Shown: in pieces, positions 27,701 through 36,682 of the stretch
How positions within the stretch are numbered: position 1 is the first letter of the stretch
Layout: every line of letters begins with the position of its first letter
Assembly (NCBI RefSeq): GCF_004152935.1
Contig: NZ_SETE01000003.1
Location: 451,876-515,875, forward strand
Length of the DNA stretch: 64,000 nt
Reading direction: 5' to 3'
Source of the DNA: Brumimicrobium glaciale
GTDB taxonomy: Bacteria; Bacteroidota; Bacteroidia; Flavobacteriales_D; Crocinitomicaceae
Translations under genes and position numbers: made by a program
Notes under the pieces: model-generated
What the model was told of the DNA's origin: nothing
Database searches by the model: none
The model's input: only the letters and a program-made list of their open reading frames with translations

Positions 27701-28121
27701 TTCTCAACAAGCTGCAAAAATGGCTGCGCAACAAAATGCAATGCAAAAGAAGCTTCAGGAGTTGCGTGAACAAATGAATAAAGATGGAAGTGGTGACGGA
27801 AATAAATTGAATGACTTACTTAAAGAGTTGGAAAAGCAAGAAGAAAAATTGATTAATAAAGAATGGACTACTGAATTGATTGATCGTCAGCAAGAGATAT
27901 TAACACGTCTTCTTGAAAGCGAAAAAGCTATGCAGGAAAGAGGTTTGGATGAGCAGCGAGAAAGTAATTCAGGAAAAGATCAAAAAATTGGTAACCAAAT
28001 TGAGTTTCTAGAGTATAAGAATCAGAAAGAAAAACAAATTGAATTACTAAGAACACTAGATCCATCATTTAGCAAGTACTACAAAGAGAAAGCGAATGCA
28101 TACTTTTTGAATGTGAACTAA
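24771..28121 (+). CDS. DUF4175-family membrane protein with long coiled coil
   Basis: 1116 aa, matching in layout the DUF4175 family of Bacteroidota. Two membrane helices near the start (about 24-45 and 50-72), a third at about 160-180, then a periplasmic-type beta region (about 190-490). From about 500 to 900 it is an almost unbroken charged coiled coil (repeated KEELKE/EEMMKQ-like heptads), followed by a Gly/Pro/Lys low-complexity stretch (GQGKPGKGKPGQGKPGD, about 920-940) and a second helical region. Molecular function is unknown. It precedes an RsbW-like ATPase, ybeY and mnmG in the same direction, an arrangement I believe recurs in the phylum. Confidence 0.8.
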   Translation: MGTFDDLISQVDAFIRKYYKNLMIKGLFLFLIIFLATFLLVSGLEFIGRFNSFIRAFLFFSFILLNGYVLIKYFIVPLSKLFSFGKRISRFQAANIIGNFFPSVNDRLLNTLQLQETTVSNPKNIDFLKASIQQNSKQLNTLSFASAIDYSANKKFLRYFIPVLTTVVLIGIMAPNFFSDSTQRIIQYNQVFELAPDFTFELDNQKLIVEEGSSIKVEVTLTPNPGKALPDRVYLESDEGTFLMEKTANNKAAYTLSNLNNNLPFRFKAAKAVSKTFTVDVVKRTSLGHLKVDIDYPNYLNRVSETIENPGDLILPEGSQITWNGITKNTKSLTIVSSDTTIQYEGKSGFRFIQKAKKSSSLSFILENKELATFDSTTYNIDVIKDEYPSISLTNRNDSVQKNKIYFSGNVKDDHGLTRVVFHYSILKKDGSEFKEVISVPGIIGSQSPFSMTFNIDQLPLELEDNVTYYFTVYDNDGVHGPKATKSSVFQHKTPSLDELQEQRKSDKDDAKEELKELIRESQEFKEQINRLKKEMANTKNSSWQQQKQVESLQKQQESLKSKLEQLKDKMKSSFEEKSKLSPMDEKLMEKQKEIENLLESIMDDELKKLLEELEEMMKQNDSKDLMEKMEEGEMTAEEMDRQLDRTMEMLKTMDVEERVEDLQKSLEELAKDQDKLKEDIEDGMNKEDAAKKQEDLNKKFYEVKKDLEEMLKKNEELERPLSFEDLDKVAEEVEEEMKDAKEDIENDKKSSAGEKQKKASEKMEEMASQMAAQMQESQEEQQEEDLESLRALLENLMRLSFDQEANMEAFKSTDIYDPMFVELGKKQRSIIDNLKPVKDSLRALADRIPKIASFIEQELGEIEKQYKYIPSHIGEREKRQLGVKQQFAMTSINNLALFLNETLESAQQSLAKMQGDKSCDKPGQGKPGKGKPGQGKPGDMESMKEMLKKQLKDMKKGANSGGSKPGSKPGGMLPMNSQQAAKMAAQQNAMQKKLQELREQMNKDGSGDGNKLNDLLKELEKQEEKLINKEWTTELIDRQQEILTRLLESEKAMQERGLDEQRESNSGKDQKIGNQIEFLEYKNQKEKQIELLRTLDPSFSKYYKEKANAYFLNVN

Positions 28122-28154
28122 TTTTTGGTTGTGGTGTTTGATATAAATTAATTG

Positions 28155-28571
28155 ATGGAAGCAAGTTATAAAGAAATTGAATCTGTATCCTTTACGTCGG
28201 ATATTAAAAATATTAGTGTTGCTGAATCACTAGTTGATGCTGTGTGTAAAAACAATAGTGTTCACGAAGATCATTATGGTAATATTTTAATTGCGGTCAC
28301 AGAGGCTGTTAATAATGCTATTCAACACGGAAATTTAGAAGATCACAATAAGAAAGTTCTCATCTCTGTTAAACAGAATTCAGATGAACTTTGTTTTACT
28401 GTTAAAGATGCAGGTCAAGGTTTTGCTTTTGATAATCTACCCGATCCTACAGCTCCGGAAAATATCGAAAAAGAAAGTGGACGAGGAATTTTCCTTATGA
28501 AATCACTAGCTGACAAAGTCACGTTTGAAGAAAACGGTGCTAAAGTTATACTTACATTTGGTCGCATATAA
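28155..28571 (+). CDS. RsbW/SpoIIAB-like ATP-binding protein
   Basis: 138-aa stand-alone HATPase_c domain. The N-box is ILIAVTEAVNNAIQHGN, the G1 box is FTVKDAGQGFAFDN and the G2 region is ESGRGIFLMKSL, as in anti-sigma serine kinases (RsbW/SpoIIAB). I use the ATG at 28155; the frame also begins with a TTG one codon earlier. It would phosphorylate an anti-sigma-antagonist or bind a partner, but no STAS protein or matching sigma factor is adjacent. Its stop overlaps the ybeY start by one base (TAATG), so the two are translationally coupled. Confidence 0.88.
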   Translation: MEASYKEIESVSFTSDIKNISVAESLVDAVCKNNSVHEDHYGNILIAVTEAVNNAIQHGNLEDHNKKVLISVKQNSDELCFTVKDAGQGFAFDNLPDPTAPENIEKESGRGIFLMKSLADKVTFEENGAKVILTFGRI

Positions 28572-28975
28572 TGATAGATTTTCAAGTATTAGATGTTGAC
28601 GCTCCTGACCTAAATCATGTAGATGATTGGTTTCAGAAAGTAGTAGAACAAGAAGAAAAAACCCTAGCTGAATTATTAATAGTTTTAGGAAACGATGAGT
28701 GGTTGCTAGATCAAAATATCCGTTTTCTTGAACACGATTTTTATACCGATATTATTACTTTTGATTATTGTGTTCATGATATAATAAGCGGTGATTTACT
28801 TATCTCCCTAGACCGAGTTGAAGAGAATGCGAAAGACTATAATGTTTCACGTGAAACAGAGTTGAATCGTGTTTTAGTCCACGGATTACTTCATTTGTGT
28901 GGTTATGGAGATAAAAGCCCAAAAGAAATCGAGATAATGCGAAAAAAAGAGGATTACTATCTATCACTGTTGTAA
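28571..28975 (+). CDS. ybeY: Endoribonuclease YbeY (16S rRNA maturation)
   Basis: 134-aa zinc-dependent RNase involved in 16S rRNA 3'-end processing and ribosome quality control. The signature is VLVHGLLHLCGYGDKSPKE: the first two metal His are present (HGLLH), but the usual third His of HxxxHxxGYDH is replaced by Asp, a variant I expect in Bacteroidota. FLEHDFYTDIITFDY matches the conserved NxxFR-D-TDVLSF region. Starts inside the stop codon of the preceding gene. An exact parS-like 16-mer lies in the coding sequence at 28843-28858. Confidence 0.92.
   Translation: MIDFQVLDVDAPDLNHVDDWFQKVVEQEEKTLAELLIVLGNDEWLLDQNIRFLEHDFYTDIITFDYCVHDIISGDLLISLDRVEENAKDYNVSRETELNRVLVHGLLHLCGYGDKSPKEIEIMRKKEDYYLSLL
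28843..28858. other. parS-like site, exact 16-bp consensus
   Basis: TGTTTCACGTGAAACA, identical to the ParB-binding parS consensus known from B. subtilis and most bacteria with ParAB. It lies inside ybeY. A perfect 16-bp palindrome is unlikely by chance, and two near copies follow within 2 kb. Confidence 0.85.
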
Positions 28976-28978
28976 TTT

Positions 28979-28994
28979 TGTTCCACGTGAAACA
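28979..28994. other. parS-like site, one mismatch
   Basis: TGTTCCACGTGAAACA, 15 of 16 bases of the parS consensus, in the gap between ybeY and mnmG. Confidence 0.75.
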
Positions 28995-29002
28995 AGATAG
29001 TT

Positions 29003-30868
29003 ATGCTGAAAGAATATGATGTTATTGTTGTAGGTGCTGGACATGCAGGTTGTGAAGCCGCAAATTCAGCTGGAAAACTGGGGGCTTCTACCCTAGTGGT
29101 TACAATGAATATGAATACGATTGCGCAAATGTCCTGCAATCCTGCCATGGGTGGAGTTGCAAAAGGACAAATTCTGCGTGAAATTGATGCCTTAGGCGGA
29201 GGTTCTGGAATTATTTCAGACAAAACCGCTATCCAATTCCGAATGTTAAACATGAGTAAAGGTCCTGCGATGTGGTCTCCACGTACGCAAAATGACCGTA
29301 TGCGTTTTGCTGAGGAATGGAGGTTGATGTTAGAGCGAAATCTCAATGTCGATTTTTGGCAAGATATGGTTGTTGGGATCACTACTAAAGATGGTGTGGT
29401 TACTGGAGTTAAAACCCGAATGGGAATGGAGATTTCTGGTAAAACTGTCGTGCTTACAAGCGGTACTTTTATGAATGGAATGATTCATTTAGGTGAGAAC
29501 AACTACGGAGGTGGTCGAGCAGGTGAAAGTGCTTCAACTGGGATTACGGAGGATTTAGTTAATCTAGGTTTTGAATCAGGAAGAATGAAAACAGGAACCC
29601 CTCCAAGGGTTGATGGTCGTTCTTTAGATTATTCCAAAATGGAAGTTCAAGCAGGTGATGAGGTGACGAGTAAATTTAGTTTTACAGATGAAACTCAACC
29701 TTTGGCCACTCAAAGACCTTGTCATGTTACTTACACAAATCAAGAAACACACGATATATTAAGAACAGGTTTTGATCGTTCACCAATGTTTAATGGTGCT
29801 ATTAAATCTAAAGGCCCGAGATATTGTCCAAGTATAGAGGATAAGATTTCTCGTTTTGCGGAACGTGAAAGACATCAAATTTTCGTAGAACCAGAAGGAT
29901 GGAATACTGTTGAAATTTATGTGAATGGATTCAGTACAAGTTTACCTGAGGAAGTTCAGTTGAAAGCTTTGAGAACAATTCCAGGTTTTGAAGAAGTGAA
30001 AATGTTTAGACCGGGTTATGCAATCGAATATGATTACTTCCCTCCTACGCAATTGAAACATACTTTAGAAACGAAATTGATCTGTGGATTATATTTTGCG
30101 GGTCAAATTAACGGTACGACAGGTTACGAAGAAGCAGCTTGTCAAGGTTTAATGGCGGGTATAAATGCGGCTAGAAAAGTACAAGGTAAAGAGAGTTTTA
30201 TATTGAATCGTTCTGATGCGTATATTGCGGTTTTGATTGATGATTTAATCACAAAAGGTACAGACGAACCATACAGAATGTTTACTTCTCGTGCGGAATA
30301 CCGTATTCTTTTACGTCAAGATAATGCTGATTTAAGACTATCACCAATTGCTCATGTCATCGGAATGATTTCGGATGAACGTATGGAATTGGTTAAACAA
30401 AAAATGGATGACGTTAAGGATTTGAAAAGAAAACTTTCAAAAATTGGTATTACGCCAGATGAAGCGAATCCTATTTTAGAGTCATTAAGCTCCTCTCCTA
30501 TTAATCAACAAGTGAAATTGGCGCAACTGATTACACGTCCAAACTTAGGGATGGATCAAATGCTTGAGATGAGTGAACAATTAAGAGACTTCACAAGTGG
30601 TTTTAGTAAAGAAGTATTAGAGCAAGTTGAGATTCAATTGAAGTATGATGGTTACATTAGCCGTGAGCAAGATGTAGCCAATAAATTGAATAGATTGGAA
30701 GATGTAACTATTCCAGAAGGGATTGAATATGCCAAATTAAGCAGTTTAAGTGCAGAGGCGGTAAATAAATTATCCGATATTACACCGAATACTATTGGAC
30801 AAGCTTCACGTATTAGCGGTATTTCACCAAGTGATGTGAATGTTTTATTAATTCATTTGGGACGATAG
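29003..30868 (+). CDS. mnmG: tRNA uridine-5-carboxymethylaminomethyl modification enzyme MnmG
   Basis: 621-aa FAD protein (GidA) that, with the GTPase MnmE, installs carboxymethylaminomethyl groups at wobble U34 of several tRNAs. FAD-binding start [21 protein letters not shown], then the conserved [21 protein letters not shown] with the catalytic Cys nearby (SCNPAMGG), [28 protein letters not shown] and the C-terminal GidA helical domain. Length is standard. Starts 27 bp after ybeY with a parS-like site between, and is followed by another parS-like site overlapping its stop. mnmG is often near the origin in bacteria. Confidence 0.96.
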   Translation: MLKEYDVIVVGAGHAGCEAANSAGKLGASTLVVTMNMNTIAQMSCNPAMGGVAKGQILREIDALGGGSGIISDKTAIQFRMLNMSKGPAMWSPRTQNDRMRFAEEWRLMLERNLNVDFWQDMVVGITTKDGVVTGVKTRMGMEISGKTVVLTSGTFMNGMIHLGENNYGGGRAGESASTGITEDLVNLGFESGRMKTGTPPRVDGRSLDYSKMEVQAGDEVTSKFSFTDETQPLATQRPCHVTYTNQETHDILRTGFDRSPMFNGAIKSKGPRYCPSIEDKISRFAERERHQIFVEPEGWNTVEIYVNGFSTSLPEEVQLKALRTIPGFEEVKMFRPGYAIEYDYFPPTQLKHTLETKLICGLYFAGQINGTTGYEEAACQGLMAGINAARKVQGKESFILNRSDAYIAVLIDDLITKGTDEPYRMFTSRAEYRILLRQDNADLRLSPIAHVIGMISDERMELVKQKMDDVKDLKRKLSKIGITPDEANPILESLSSSPINQQVKLAQLITRPNLGMDQMLEMSEQLRDFTSGFSKEVLEQVEIQLKYDGYISREQDVANKLNRLEDVTIPEGIEYAKLSSLSAEAVNKLSDITPNTIGQASRISGISPSDVNVLLIHLGR

Positions 30869-30882
30869 TTTCACGTGAAACA
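30867..30882. other. parS-like site, one mismatch
   Basis: AGTTTCACGTGAAACA, 15 of 16 bases of the parS consensus, immediately after mnmG and overlapping the last bases of its stop codon. Confidence 0.75.
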
Positions 30883-30901
30883 TTTATAAATTAAGTATAG
30901 A

Positions 30902-31777
30902 ATGAATACCATTAGAAATTGTCCTGTTTGCGAGGAGACTTATTTTAAAGATTTTCTTGAAGTAAAGGATCATATGATCACGCAGGAAAAGTTTAAAATT
31001 GTTGAATGTGATGCTTGTGGATTTCACTTCACTAATCCAATTCCAGAAGCTGATAAGATTGGTGAATATTATAAGTCTGAAAAATATATTTCGCACAGTT
31101 CAAACAAGAAAGGATTGATTAACTTTTTGTACAATACTGTTAGAAGTATAACGTTAAAAGAAAAAGTTAAATGGGTTCGTAATGTTACGGAAGGGAAATG
31201 CTTGTTGGATATTGGGTCCGGAACTGGACACTTTTTAAAAGCTGCAAATGATAATGGTTTTAATGGAATTGGGTTAGAGCCCGATGCTGATGCAAGAGAT
31301 TTTGCACATAAAAACAACCATGTTAGAAGTAGTTCGCAAGAGGAACTTTACAATATTGAAGCAAAAAGTTTTGACGTGGTTACAATGTGGCATGTTTTAG
31401 AACATGTTTATGACTTAAGAAAAGACTTAAAACGCATTGAAGAGATTTTAAATAGCAACGGTAAATTATTTATCGCTGTTCCAAATATGAATTCTTACGA
31501 TGCAAGATTTTATAAAAAAAATTGGGCATCTTATGATGTTCCTCGTCACCTCTACCATTTCAAACAAAACGATATTTCACGTTTACTTTTAGATTTTGGT
31601 TTCGATCTGAAAAAAGTAATTCCAATGCGTTATGATGCGTATTATATTTCTATGCTTTCCGAAAAATATAAAAATCGATTTATATTATTTGGAGTTTTCC
31701 GAGGACTAATTTCAAACATGAAAGCAAAAAAATATGGTTACTCTAGTCAAGTCTATGTTTTTGAAAAAAGAAACTAA
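30902..31777 (+). CDS. Class I SAM-dependent methyltransferase with N-terminal zinc ribbon
   Basis: 291 aa. The N-terminus has two Cys pairs (NCPVCEETYF and ECDACGFHFTNP) that form a small zinc ribbon. A Rossmann-type methyltransferase follows with motif I CLLDIGSGTGHFLKAA and the acidic end of strand 2 (IGLEPDADA), then VVTMWHVLEHVYD. The fold is the Methyltransf_11/23 type; proteins with this zinc-ribbon layout often act on sugars, lipids or quinone-like molecules, but the substrate is unknown here. It starts 33 bp after mnmG in the same direction and ends at a strong terminator. Confidence 0.85.
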   Translation: MNTIRNCPVCEETYFKDFLEVKDHMITQEKFKIVECDACGFHFTNPIPEADKIGEYYKSEKYISHSSNKKGLINFLYNTVRSITLKEKVKWVRNVTEGKCLLDIGSGTGHFLKAANDNGFNGIGLEPDADARDFAHKNNHVRSSSQEELYNIEAKSFDVVTMWHVLEHVYDLRKDLKRIEEILNSNGKLFIAVPNMNSYDARFYKKNWASYDVPRHLYHFKQNDISRLLLDFGFDLKKVIPMRYDAYYISMLSEKYKNRFILFGVFRGLISNMKAKKYGYSSQVYVFEKRN

Positions 31778-31836
31778 AAACATGATTTCTATTAGAGTTT
31801 ACTCTTCAGAATAAAAAATTTATTTTGTCCTGACAT

Positions 31837-31858
31837 AAAAACGAGCTTGAGCTCGTTT
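31837..31858 (+). terminator. Intrinsic terminator after the mnmG-methyltransferase unit
   Basis: AAAACGAGCT / AGCTCGTTTT arms, 2-nt loop, followed by more T residues. The rest of the 31778-32135 gap holds only a TATCTTTG -7 element at 32040-32047 for the next gene. Confidence 0.85.
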
Positions 31859-32135
31859 TTTTTACGTTTTAAAGGTGTTTAAAGTGATTGTTTTTACTTC
31901 ACGCATAGATTGTGTTGGAAAAAATCCGAAACAAGGATTAAGAGCGTGTGTTTTTGGTCGTTTTTCCTCTGTTTTGAGAAAAATGAGCTCAGATTTGTAA
32001 AATTTAGAAAATCACGAACATTCCACACAAATCAATTTGTATCTTTGAATATCAATTTTTAGTTTTTGAATTTATCGAAATAGAAAATTGAATTGAGTAA
32101 ACCGAGTTTAAATATCTTCCAAATTAAAATACTTG

Positions 32136-35100
32136 ATGTTAAGCCAACACGAATTAATTACCGACAAGCTAAGACAGTTTATAAATGAAAATGGAAAGTT
32201 TGAAGTTATTAAACGTTCTTATAGTTATTATCCGTCTTTGATTTCTAATAATGATAATGTATTGTTATTTGAATGTAGCGGATCACAAATTGAACCTTAC
32301 GATGTACTTATTGATATTCGCAATTATTATAATATAAAGTCATCTTGCGATTGTCCTTATAATGGACCAGGGATTTGTAAACATCAAGTTGCCTCTTTTA
32401 GCAAATTGGTTGAATTAGTAGAGGATGAAGATGTTGATTTAAACAGAATAATAGAGAAGAAAACCTTCATCTCCCCTACTACGGCTATTCCACACGAAAA
32501 TGGAATTATTGATGTTGACGAGCTCAACAAAATAGATTTTTCTAGTCGAACAAATTATTATAGCCCGTTAACTTTTATTTCGATCAACAAGAACCGAATA
32601 GAAGGCGTTTATCAAGATTACCGAAATGACTATCAGTTGTCAATGACTTTCAATAGGTCAAATGAACTGTTGGCCTTAAAATGTTCTTGTAAAAGCGCTA
32701 CTAATTGTTCTCATAAAATGATTTTCTTAAAAGACTTCTTTAAGAAATTTGGTAAAGACTACTTTACAGAAAACTTTGAAGAACGCTTTAAGCAAAGGAC
32801 CATGGAAGCGTCCAAATTTGATGGTCTACTTGACTTTGATGACATTTTTGAAATGGAAATTTCTACTAATGGAGTAAAAGTTACAGAGAAAATCAACAAT
32901 ATTGTTGGAACAGATGATTCATTATTTGGTCTTTTTAAAGAGAACAGAAAGAATTTTTATCTACCTGACAATGCCATAGATAATACCGGTTTTGGTGTGG
33001 CGATTGGACTAGAAGTAGCTAAGAATAGTATTTCAAATATATTTCCTTTTATTGGGAAGTTGGATAAATCGAAAACCAGATTAAATACAAAATTCAAGGT
33101 AATTACGGATTATAACTTTTCTGAATCTCTATCTCGTGTCGATAAAACATTGTATAAAGATTTGATTTTAAAAGGGATTCAGTTAGCTGAAGTATTTGGT
33201 AGTCAAAGATATAAAGATCATAGTTTAGAGAATGTAAAAAAGCAAATCAAGATATTTACATCTATTATAGAGAGTAATCCAGAACAAGTTATTTATCTTT
33301 ATAAAGGGCATAAATCATTTGTGAAAAAACATACTACCGAGTTAACTATCAGTGAAGATGAAATAACTCCCGTGCTAAAAATCATAGATAAGAAGCCCTT
33401 TTATCAGCTTGATTTTAAGGTTAAAATAGATAATCATACTTATGGAGTAAGCTCTTCTAAAATATTAATTGCTCCATTTGGAATAGCTTTCAATGAGTCA
33501 TTTTATCCATTTAAAAATTCTGAAGTAGCCTATTCTCTCTTGAAAGCTTTAGAAAAACCTCAAATGAATGTTGTTCATAAAGGAATAGATGAATTGATGA
33601 GCAACGTTATCGATCCATTATCGAGAGTATTTGAAATTGATTTTTCTGGAATTAAGCCTTCAAAAAATCAAGACGAAGCGGAAATCGAAAAACATGTTTA
33701 TTTATCGGATGAAGATGGCGAATATGTGGTGCTTCAACCTTTGGTTCAGTATGGAGAAACCTTGGTATCTCCAGGCAGTAAAGAAAAAGTTTGGGAAGAT
33801 AAAGATACTTTGACTTTTAAAGACAGAGATGAAGAAATAGAAAATGAATTTCTTGCAGATTTTAAAAAACTACACCCTCTTTTTGAAAGGCAATCGAACT
33901 ATTTCTATTTAACTGTTGAGGATGCCTTAGAATCTATGTGGTTGATGGAGGTCCTCGATAAATTGAAGACTAAAAAAATTCGAATATTCGGATTAAATGA
34001 TTTAAAATCAATTCGTTATAACTTAAATAAGCCTTCTTTTTCTATTGGCTTAAGCTCTGGAACTGATTGGTTTGACATGGATATTAAGATAGATTTTGGA
34101 GGTCAAACAGCAGATTTGAAACAGATTCAAAAATCTATTATCAAGCAAACGAATTACGTGGAACTAAAAGATGGTTCCATTGGGATTTTGCCTAAAGAAT
34201 GGATAGAAAAATACAAGAAGTACTTTAAACTTGGGAACGTAAAAAAGGACAAGATTGAGATTTCGAACTTTCAATTTAACATCATTGATGAGTTGTATGA
34301 GGAAGAAACCAACACGCCGAAGTTTTTAGAGGAATTGTACGAGAAGAAAAAGCGTTTGTCGAATCTCAAAGAATTAAAAGCCATTCCTAAACCAAAAGGA
34401 ATTAAAGCGACCCTACGTGATTATCAACACGAAGGATTAAATTGGTTGGTGTTTTTAGATGAAAATAAACTAGGTGGTTGTTTAGCGGATGATATGGGAT
34501 TGGGGAAAACCCTACAAACGATTGCGTTTATGCAATACCTTAAAAATACTAATACCAAAGGCACTTCCCTACCCCATTTGGTGGTTGCTCCAACTTCGTT
34601 AATGTTTAATTGGCTTGCTGAATTGGAAAAATTTGCACCTAAATTGAAAGTACTGAGTTTTATTGGACCGAATAGACATGAATTGATTTCTGAAATTCCA
34701 AAACATGATGTTGTATTAACTACTTATGGTTCAATTATTAAAGACGTAGAATCACATATTAAAATTGAATATAATTATGTAATTCTTGATGAAAGTCAAG
34801 CAATTAAGAATCCGCAATCTCAAAGATTCAAAGCTGTTCGTTTATTAAAAAGTAAGAACAGATTGGCGCTTACTGGAACACCAATTGAAAACAATACTTT
34901 TGATTTATACAGTCAGTTTAGCTTTTTGAATCCAGGAATTTTTGGAAGTATTAAGCATTTTAAATCGACGTTCTCAGAAGCGATAGATAAAGATCAAGAC
35001 GAATATACTTCGGATTTATTGGCCAGAATGATTAATCCTTTCCTCCTGCGCAGAACCAAAACGCAAGTAGCAAAAGAGCTTCCAACGAAAACAGAAGTTG

Positions 35101-35804
35101 TAATTTACTGTGAAATGGGGAAAGCACAACGAAAGGTTTATGATCACTTCAAGGAATATTTCAGACAGAAATTGCAAGAGCAAATTGCAGAGGACGGAAT
35201 CAATAAATCTCAAATGTATATTCTTCAAGGATTAACCAAGTTGCGTCAGATTTGTAATTCAACAGCACTTGCCGATAAAGAAAAAGACTACGGAAATGAA
35301 TCTGCAAAACTGGATGAACTCGTGCGTCATTTAACGGAGAAAGTAAATAACCACAAGATTTTGGTTTTTTCTCAGTTTGTGGGAATGTTACACCTCGTTA
35401 AGGAGCGATTAGAGCAAGAAGGAATCCTTTTCGAGTACTTGGATGGTAAAACACAAAACAGAGAGCAAAGGGTTAATAATTTCCAAAATAACGACAAGAT
35501 TCGTGTATTTCTGATCAGTTTGAAAGCTGGAGGAACAGGATTAAACCTAACCGAAGCTGATTATGTATATTTAATTGATCCGTGGTGGAATCCTGCTGTT
35601 GAAAGTCAAGCAATAGACCGTTGTTATAGAATCGGTCAAGACAAAAAAGTAATGGCTTATCGAATGATTTGTAAAGACACGATTGAGGAGAAAATTGTTC
35701 AATTACAAGACAAAAAGAAAACGGTTGCCGCGGATGTTATTCGTGTGGATAAAGAGAAAAAATCTTTTAATAAAAGTGATGTGGAATTATTGTTTGGGAT
35801 GTAG
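32136..35804 (+). CDS. SNF2-family DEAD/H helicase with SWIM zinc finger
   Basis: 1222 aa (ATG at 32136; a TTG lies one codon earlier). Two Cys/His clusters of SWIM type occur near the N-terminus: CDCPYNGPGICKH (about 70-85) and CSCKSATNCSH (about 187-200). A long middle region of unknown fold leads to the SNF2 motor at about 755-1222: Walker A DDMGLGKTLQT (about 786), box II VILDESQAIKNP (about 885), LTGTPIENN and the C-lobe ISLKAGGTGLNLTEADYVYL with DRCYRIGQ. It should be an ATP-driven DNA translocase acting on protein-DNA complexes. Stand-alone gene. Its TAG stop belongs to a 28-bp palindromic repeat. Confidence 0.93.
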   Translation: MLSQHELITDKLRQFINENGKFEVIKRSYSYYPSLISNNDNVLLFECSGSQIEPYDVLIDIRNYYNIKSSCDCPYNGPGICKHQVASFSKLVELVEDEDVDLNRIIEKKTFISPTTAIPHENGIIDVDELNKIDFSSRTNYYSPLTFISINKNRIEGVYQDYRNDYQLSMTFNRSNELLALKCSCKSATNCSHKMIFLKDFFKKFGKDYFTENFEERFKQRTMEASKFDGLLDFDDIFEMEISTNGVKVTEKINNIVGTDDSLFGLFKENRKNFYLPDNAIDNTGFGVAIGLEVAKNSISNIFPFIGKLDKSKTRLNTKFKVITDYNFSESLSRVDKTLYKDLILKGIQLAEVFGSQRYKDHSLENVKKQIKIFTSIIESNPEQVIYLYKGHKSFVKKHTTELTISEDEITPVLKIIDKKPFYQLDFKVKIDNHTYGVSSSKILIAPFGIAFNESFYPFKNSEVAYSLLKALEKPQMNVVHKGIDELMSNVIDPLSRVFEIDFSGIKPSKNQDEAEIEKHVYLSDEDGEYVVLQPLVQYGETLVSPGSKEKVWEDKDTLTFKDRDEEIENEFLADFKKLHPLFERQSNYFYLTVEDALESMWLMEVLDKLKTKKIRIFGLNDLKSIRYNLNKPSFSIGLSSGTDWFDMDIKIDFGGQTADLKQIQKSIIKQTNYVELKDGSIGILPKEWIEKYKKYFKLGNVKKDKIEISNFQFNIIDELYEEETNTPKFLEELYEKKKRLSNLKELKAIPKPKGIKATLRDYQHEGLNWLVFLDENKLGGCLADDMGLGKTLQTIAFMQYLKNTNTKGTSLPHLVVAPTSLMFNWLAELEKFAPKLKVLSFIGPNRHELISEIPKHDVVLTTYGSIIKDVESHIKIEYNYVILDESQAIKNPQSQRFKAVRLLKSKNRLALTGTPIENNTFDLYSQFSFLNPGIFGSIKHFKSTFSEAIDKDQDEYTSDLLARMINPFLLRRTKTQVAKELPTKTEVVIYCEMGKAQRKVYDHFKEYFRQKLQEQIAEDGINKSQMYILQGLTKLRQICNSTALADKEKDYGNESAKLDELVRHLTEKVNNHKILVFSQFVGMLHLVKERLEQEGILFEYLDGKTQNREQRVNNFQNNDKIRVFLISLKAGGTGLNLTEADYVYLIDPWWNPAVESQAIDRCYRIGQDKKVMAYRMICKDTIEEKIVQLQDKKKTVAADVIRVDKEKKSFNKSDVELLFGM

Positions 35805-35828
35805 GGACGATTTGCAAACCGTCCCTAC
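35801..35828. repeat. 28-bp palindrome overlapping the SNF2 stop codon
   Basis: Same element as at 14563-14590 with a single changed base. The TAG at 35802-35804 is the SNF2 gene's stop. Confidence 0.8.
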
Positions 35829-35883
35829 CACAATCCCAAGCCTTACCTATATACCAAAAGCCATCATTCATAATTATAATTTG

Positions 35884-36107
35884 TAACATAATGGGGGTAA
35901 TTTTCATTAATTCTTGTAAAGGAATGGGGGTAATATTGGAGTTATCATGTAGAGAAATGGGGGTAAATAGATAAATAAGGAAAAAAATTCTTTATGGATC
36001 AGCGTAGAGACGATTTGGACTTCGACCTTGATCAGCCACCTTCGTTCGTACAACATCCAAAATAATCATGATTTTTAACATAATAGAGGTGATTTTCATC
36101 AATTCCT
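35884..36107 (+). repeat. Three AATGGGGGTAA repeats at 33-bp spacing plus a diverged fourth unit
   Basis: AATGGGGGTAA occurs at 35890, 35923 and 35956, exactly 33 bp apart. The 32-bp unit starting TAACATAATG at 35884 recurs in the same orientation at 36076-36107 with 27 of 32 bases matching. Between them sit a half-palindrome GTAGAGACGATTTG (36004-36017) and an ACTTCGAC-type repeat (36019-36040). The periodic G-rich units resemble the multiple terminal repeats of IS21-family elements, but no transposase is present. The rest of the 35805-36211 gap is empty. Confidence 0.5.
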
Positions 36108-36211
36108 ATTATTCAATAATTATCATTTTCAGAATGTTTAAATTGTGGAATGCTTTCTTTAATTTTAGGTTTAGAGTCCAAGAATGAATAGAAAAATGTC
36201 CTCTGAAAACA

Positions 36212-36497
36212 ATGAGAAATCTTTTCTTAATAACATTCCTTTTTGCTTCCTTCTTCTTCTATTCAAATGAGGTAAAACTTGAGTTACCAAATTCTATTCA
36301 AAATACAGACACGCTTTCACTTCAAAAAGACACTTCAATTGTGATTTACCCAGATGTGGAAGCTGAATTTCTTGGAGGATCAAGTAGAATGATGAAATAT
36401 TTTATTGAAAATTTAGAATATCACAAAATGGAAACCAGCAAAACATTACAATGAATTCTCTGAAGATAGAAGGAACATTAATTCACCTGATTTTTAA
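36212..36497 (+). pseudogene. Broken TonB-C-terminal-like secreted protein
   Basis: An 80-codon frame (36212-36454) begins with a signal peptide (MRNLFLITFLFASFFFYSN) and then aligns with the intact neighbour at 36683: PDVEAEFLGGSSRMMKYFIENLEY against VDVEANFPGGAAEMMQYIAHNVKY. It stops early. In the +1 frame the sequence continues as ITKWKPAKHYNE up to 36497, which resembles the family's C-terminal MPKWTPAE motif. The simplest reading is an internal deletion with frameshift in a tandem paralogue. It could instead be a short functional peptide, but that seems less likely. Confidence 0.6.
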
Positions 36498-36682
36498 ATA
36501 TATATCTCAGAGATGTTTACTTATTCACGAAAAGATAAACTTAAATTCTTCTATTCGATATTTATTTTATAAGTTTATATCTGAAAAACAGTGATATAGA
36601 TTAATAGTCTACAAATCATTTATCTAAACTATTACATTTGTATTAAGCTACTAACATTATTATAAACCAAAAACAACGAACA

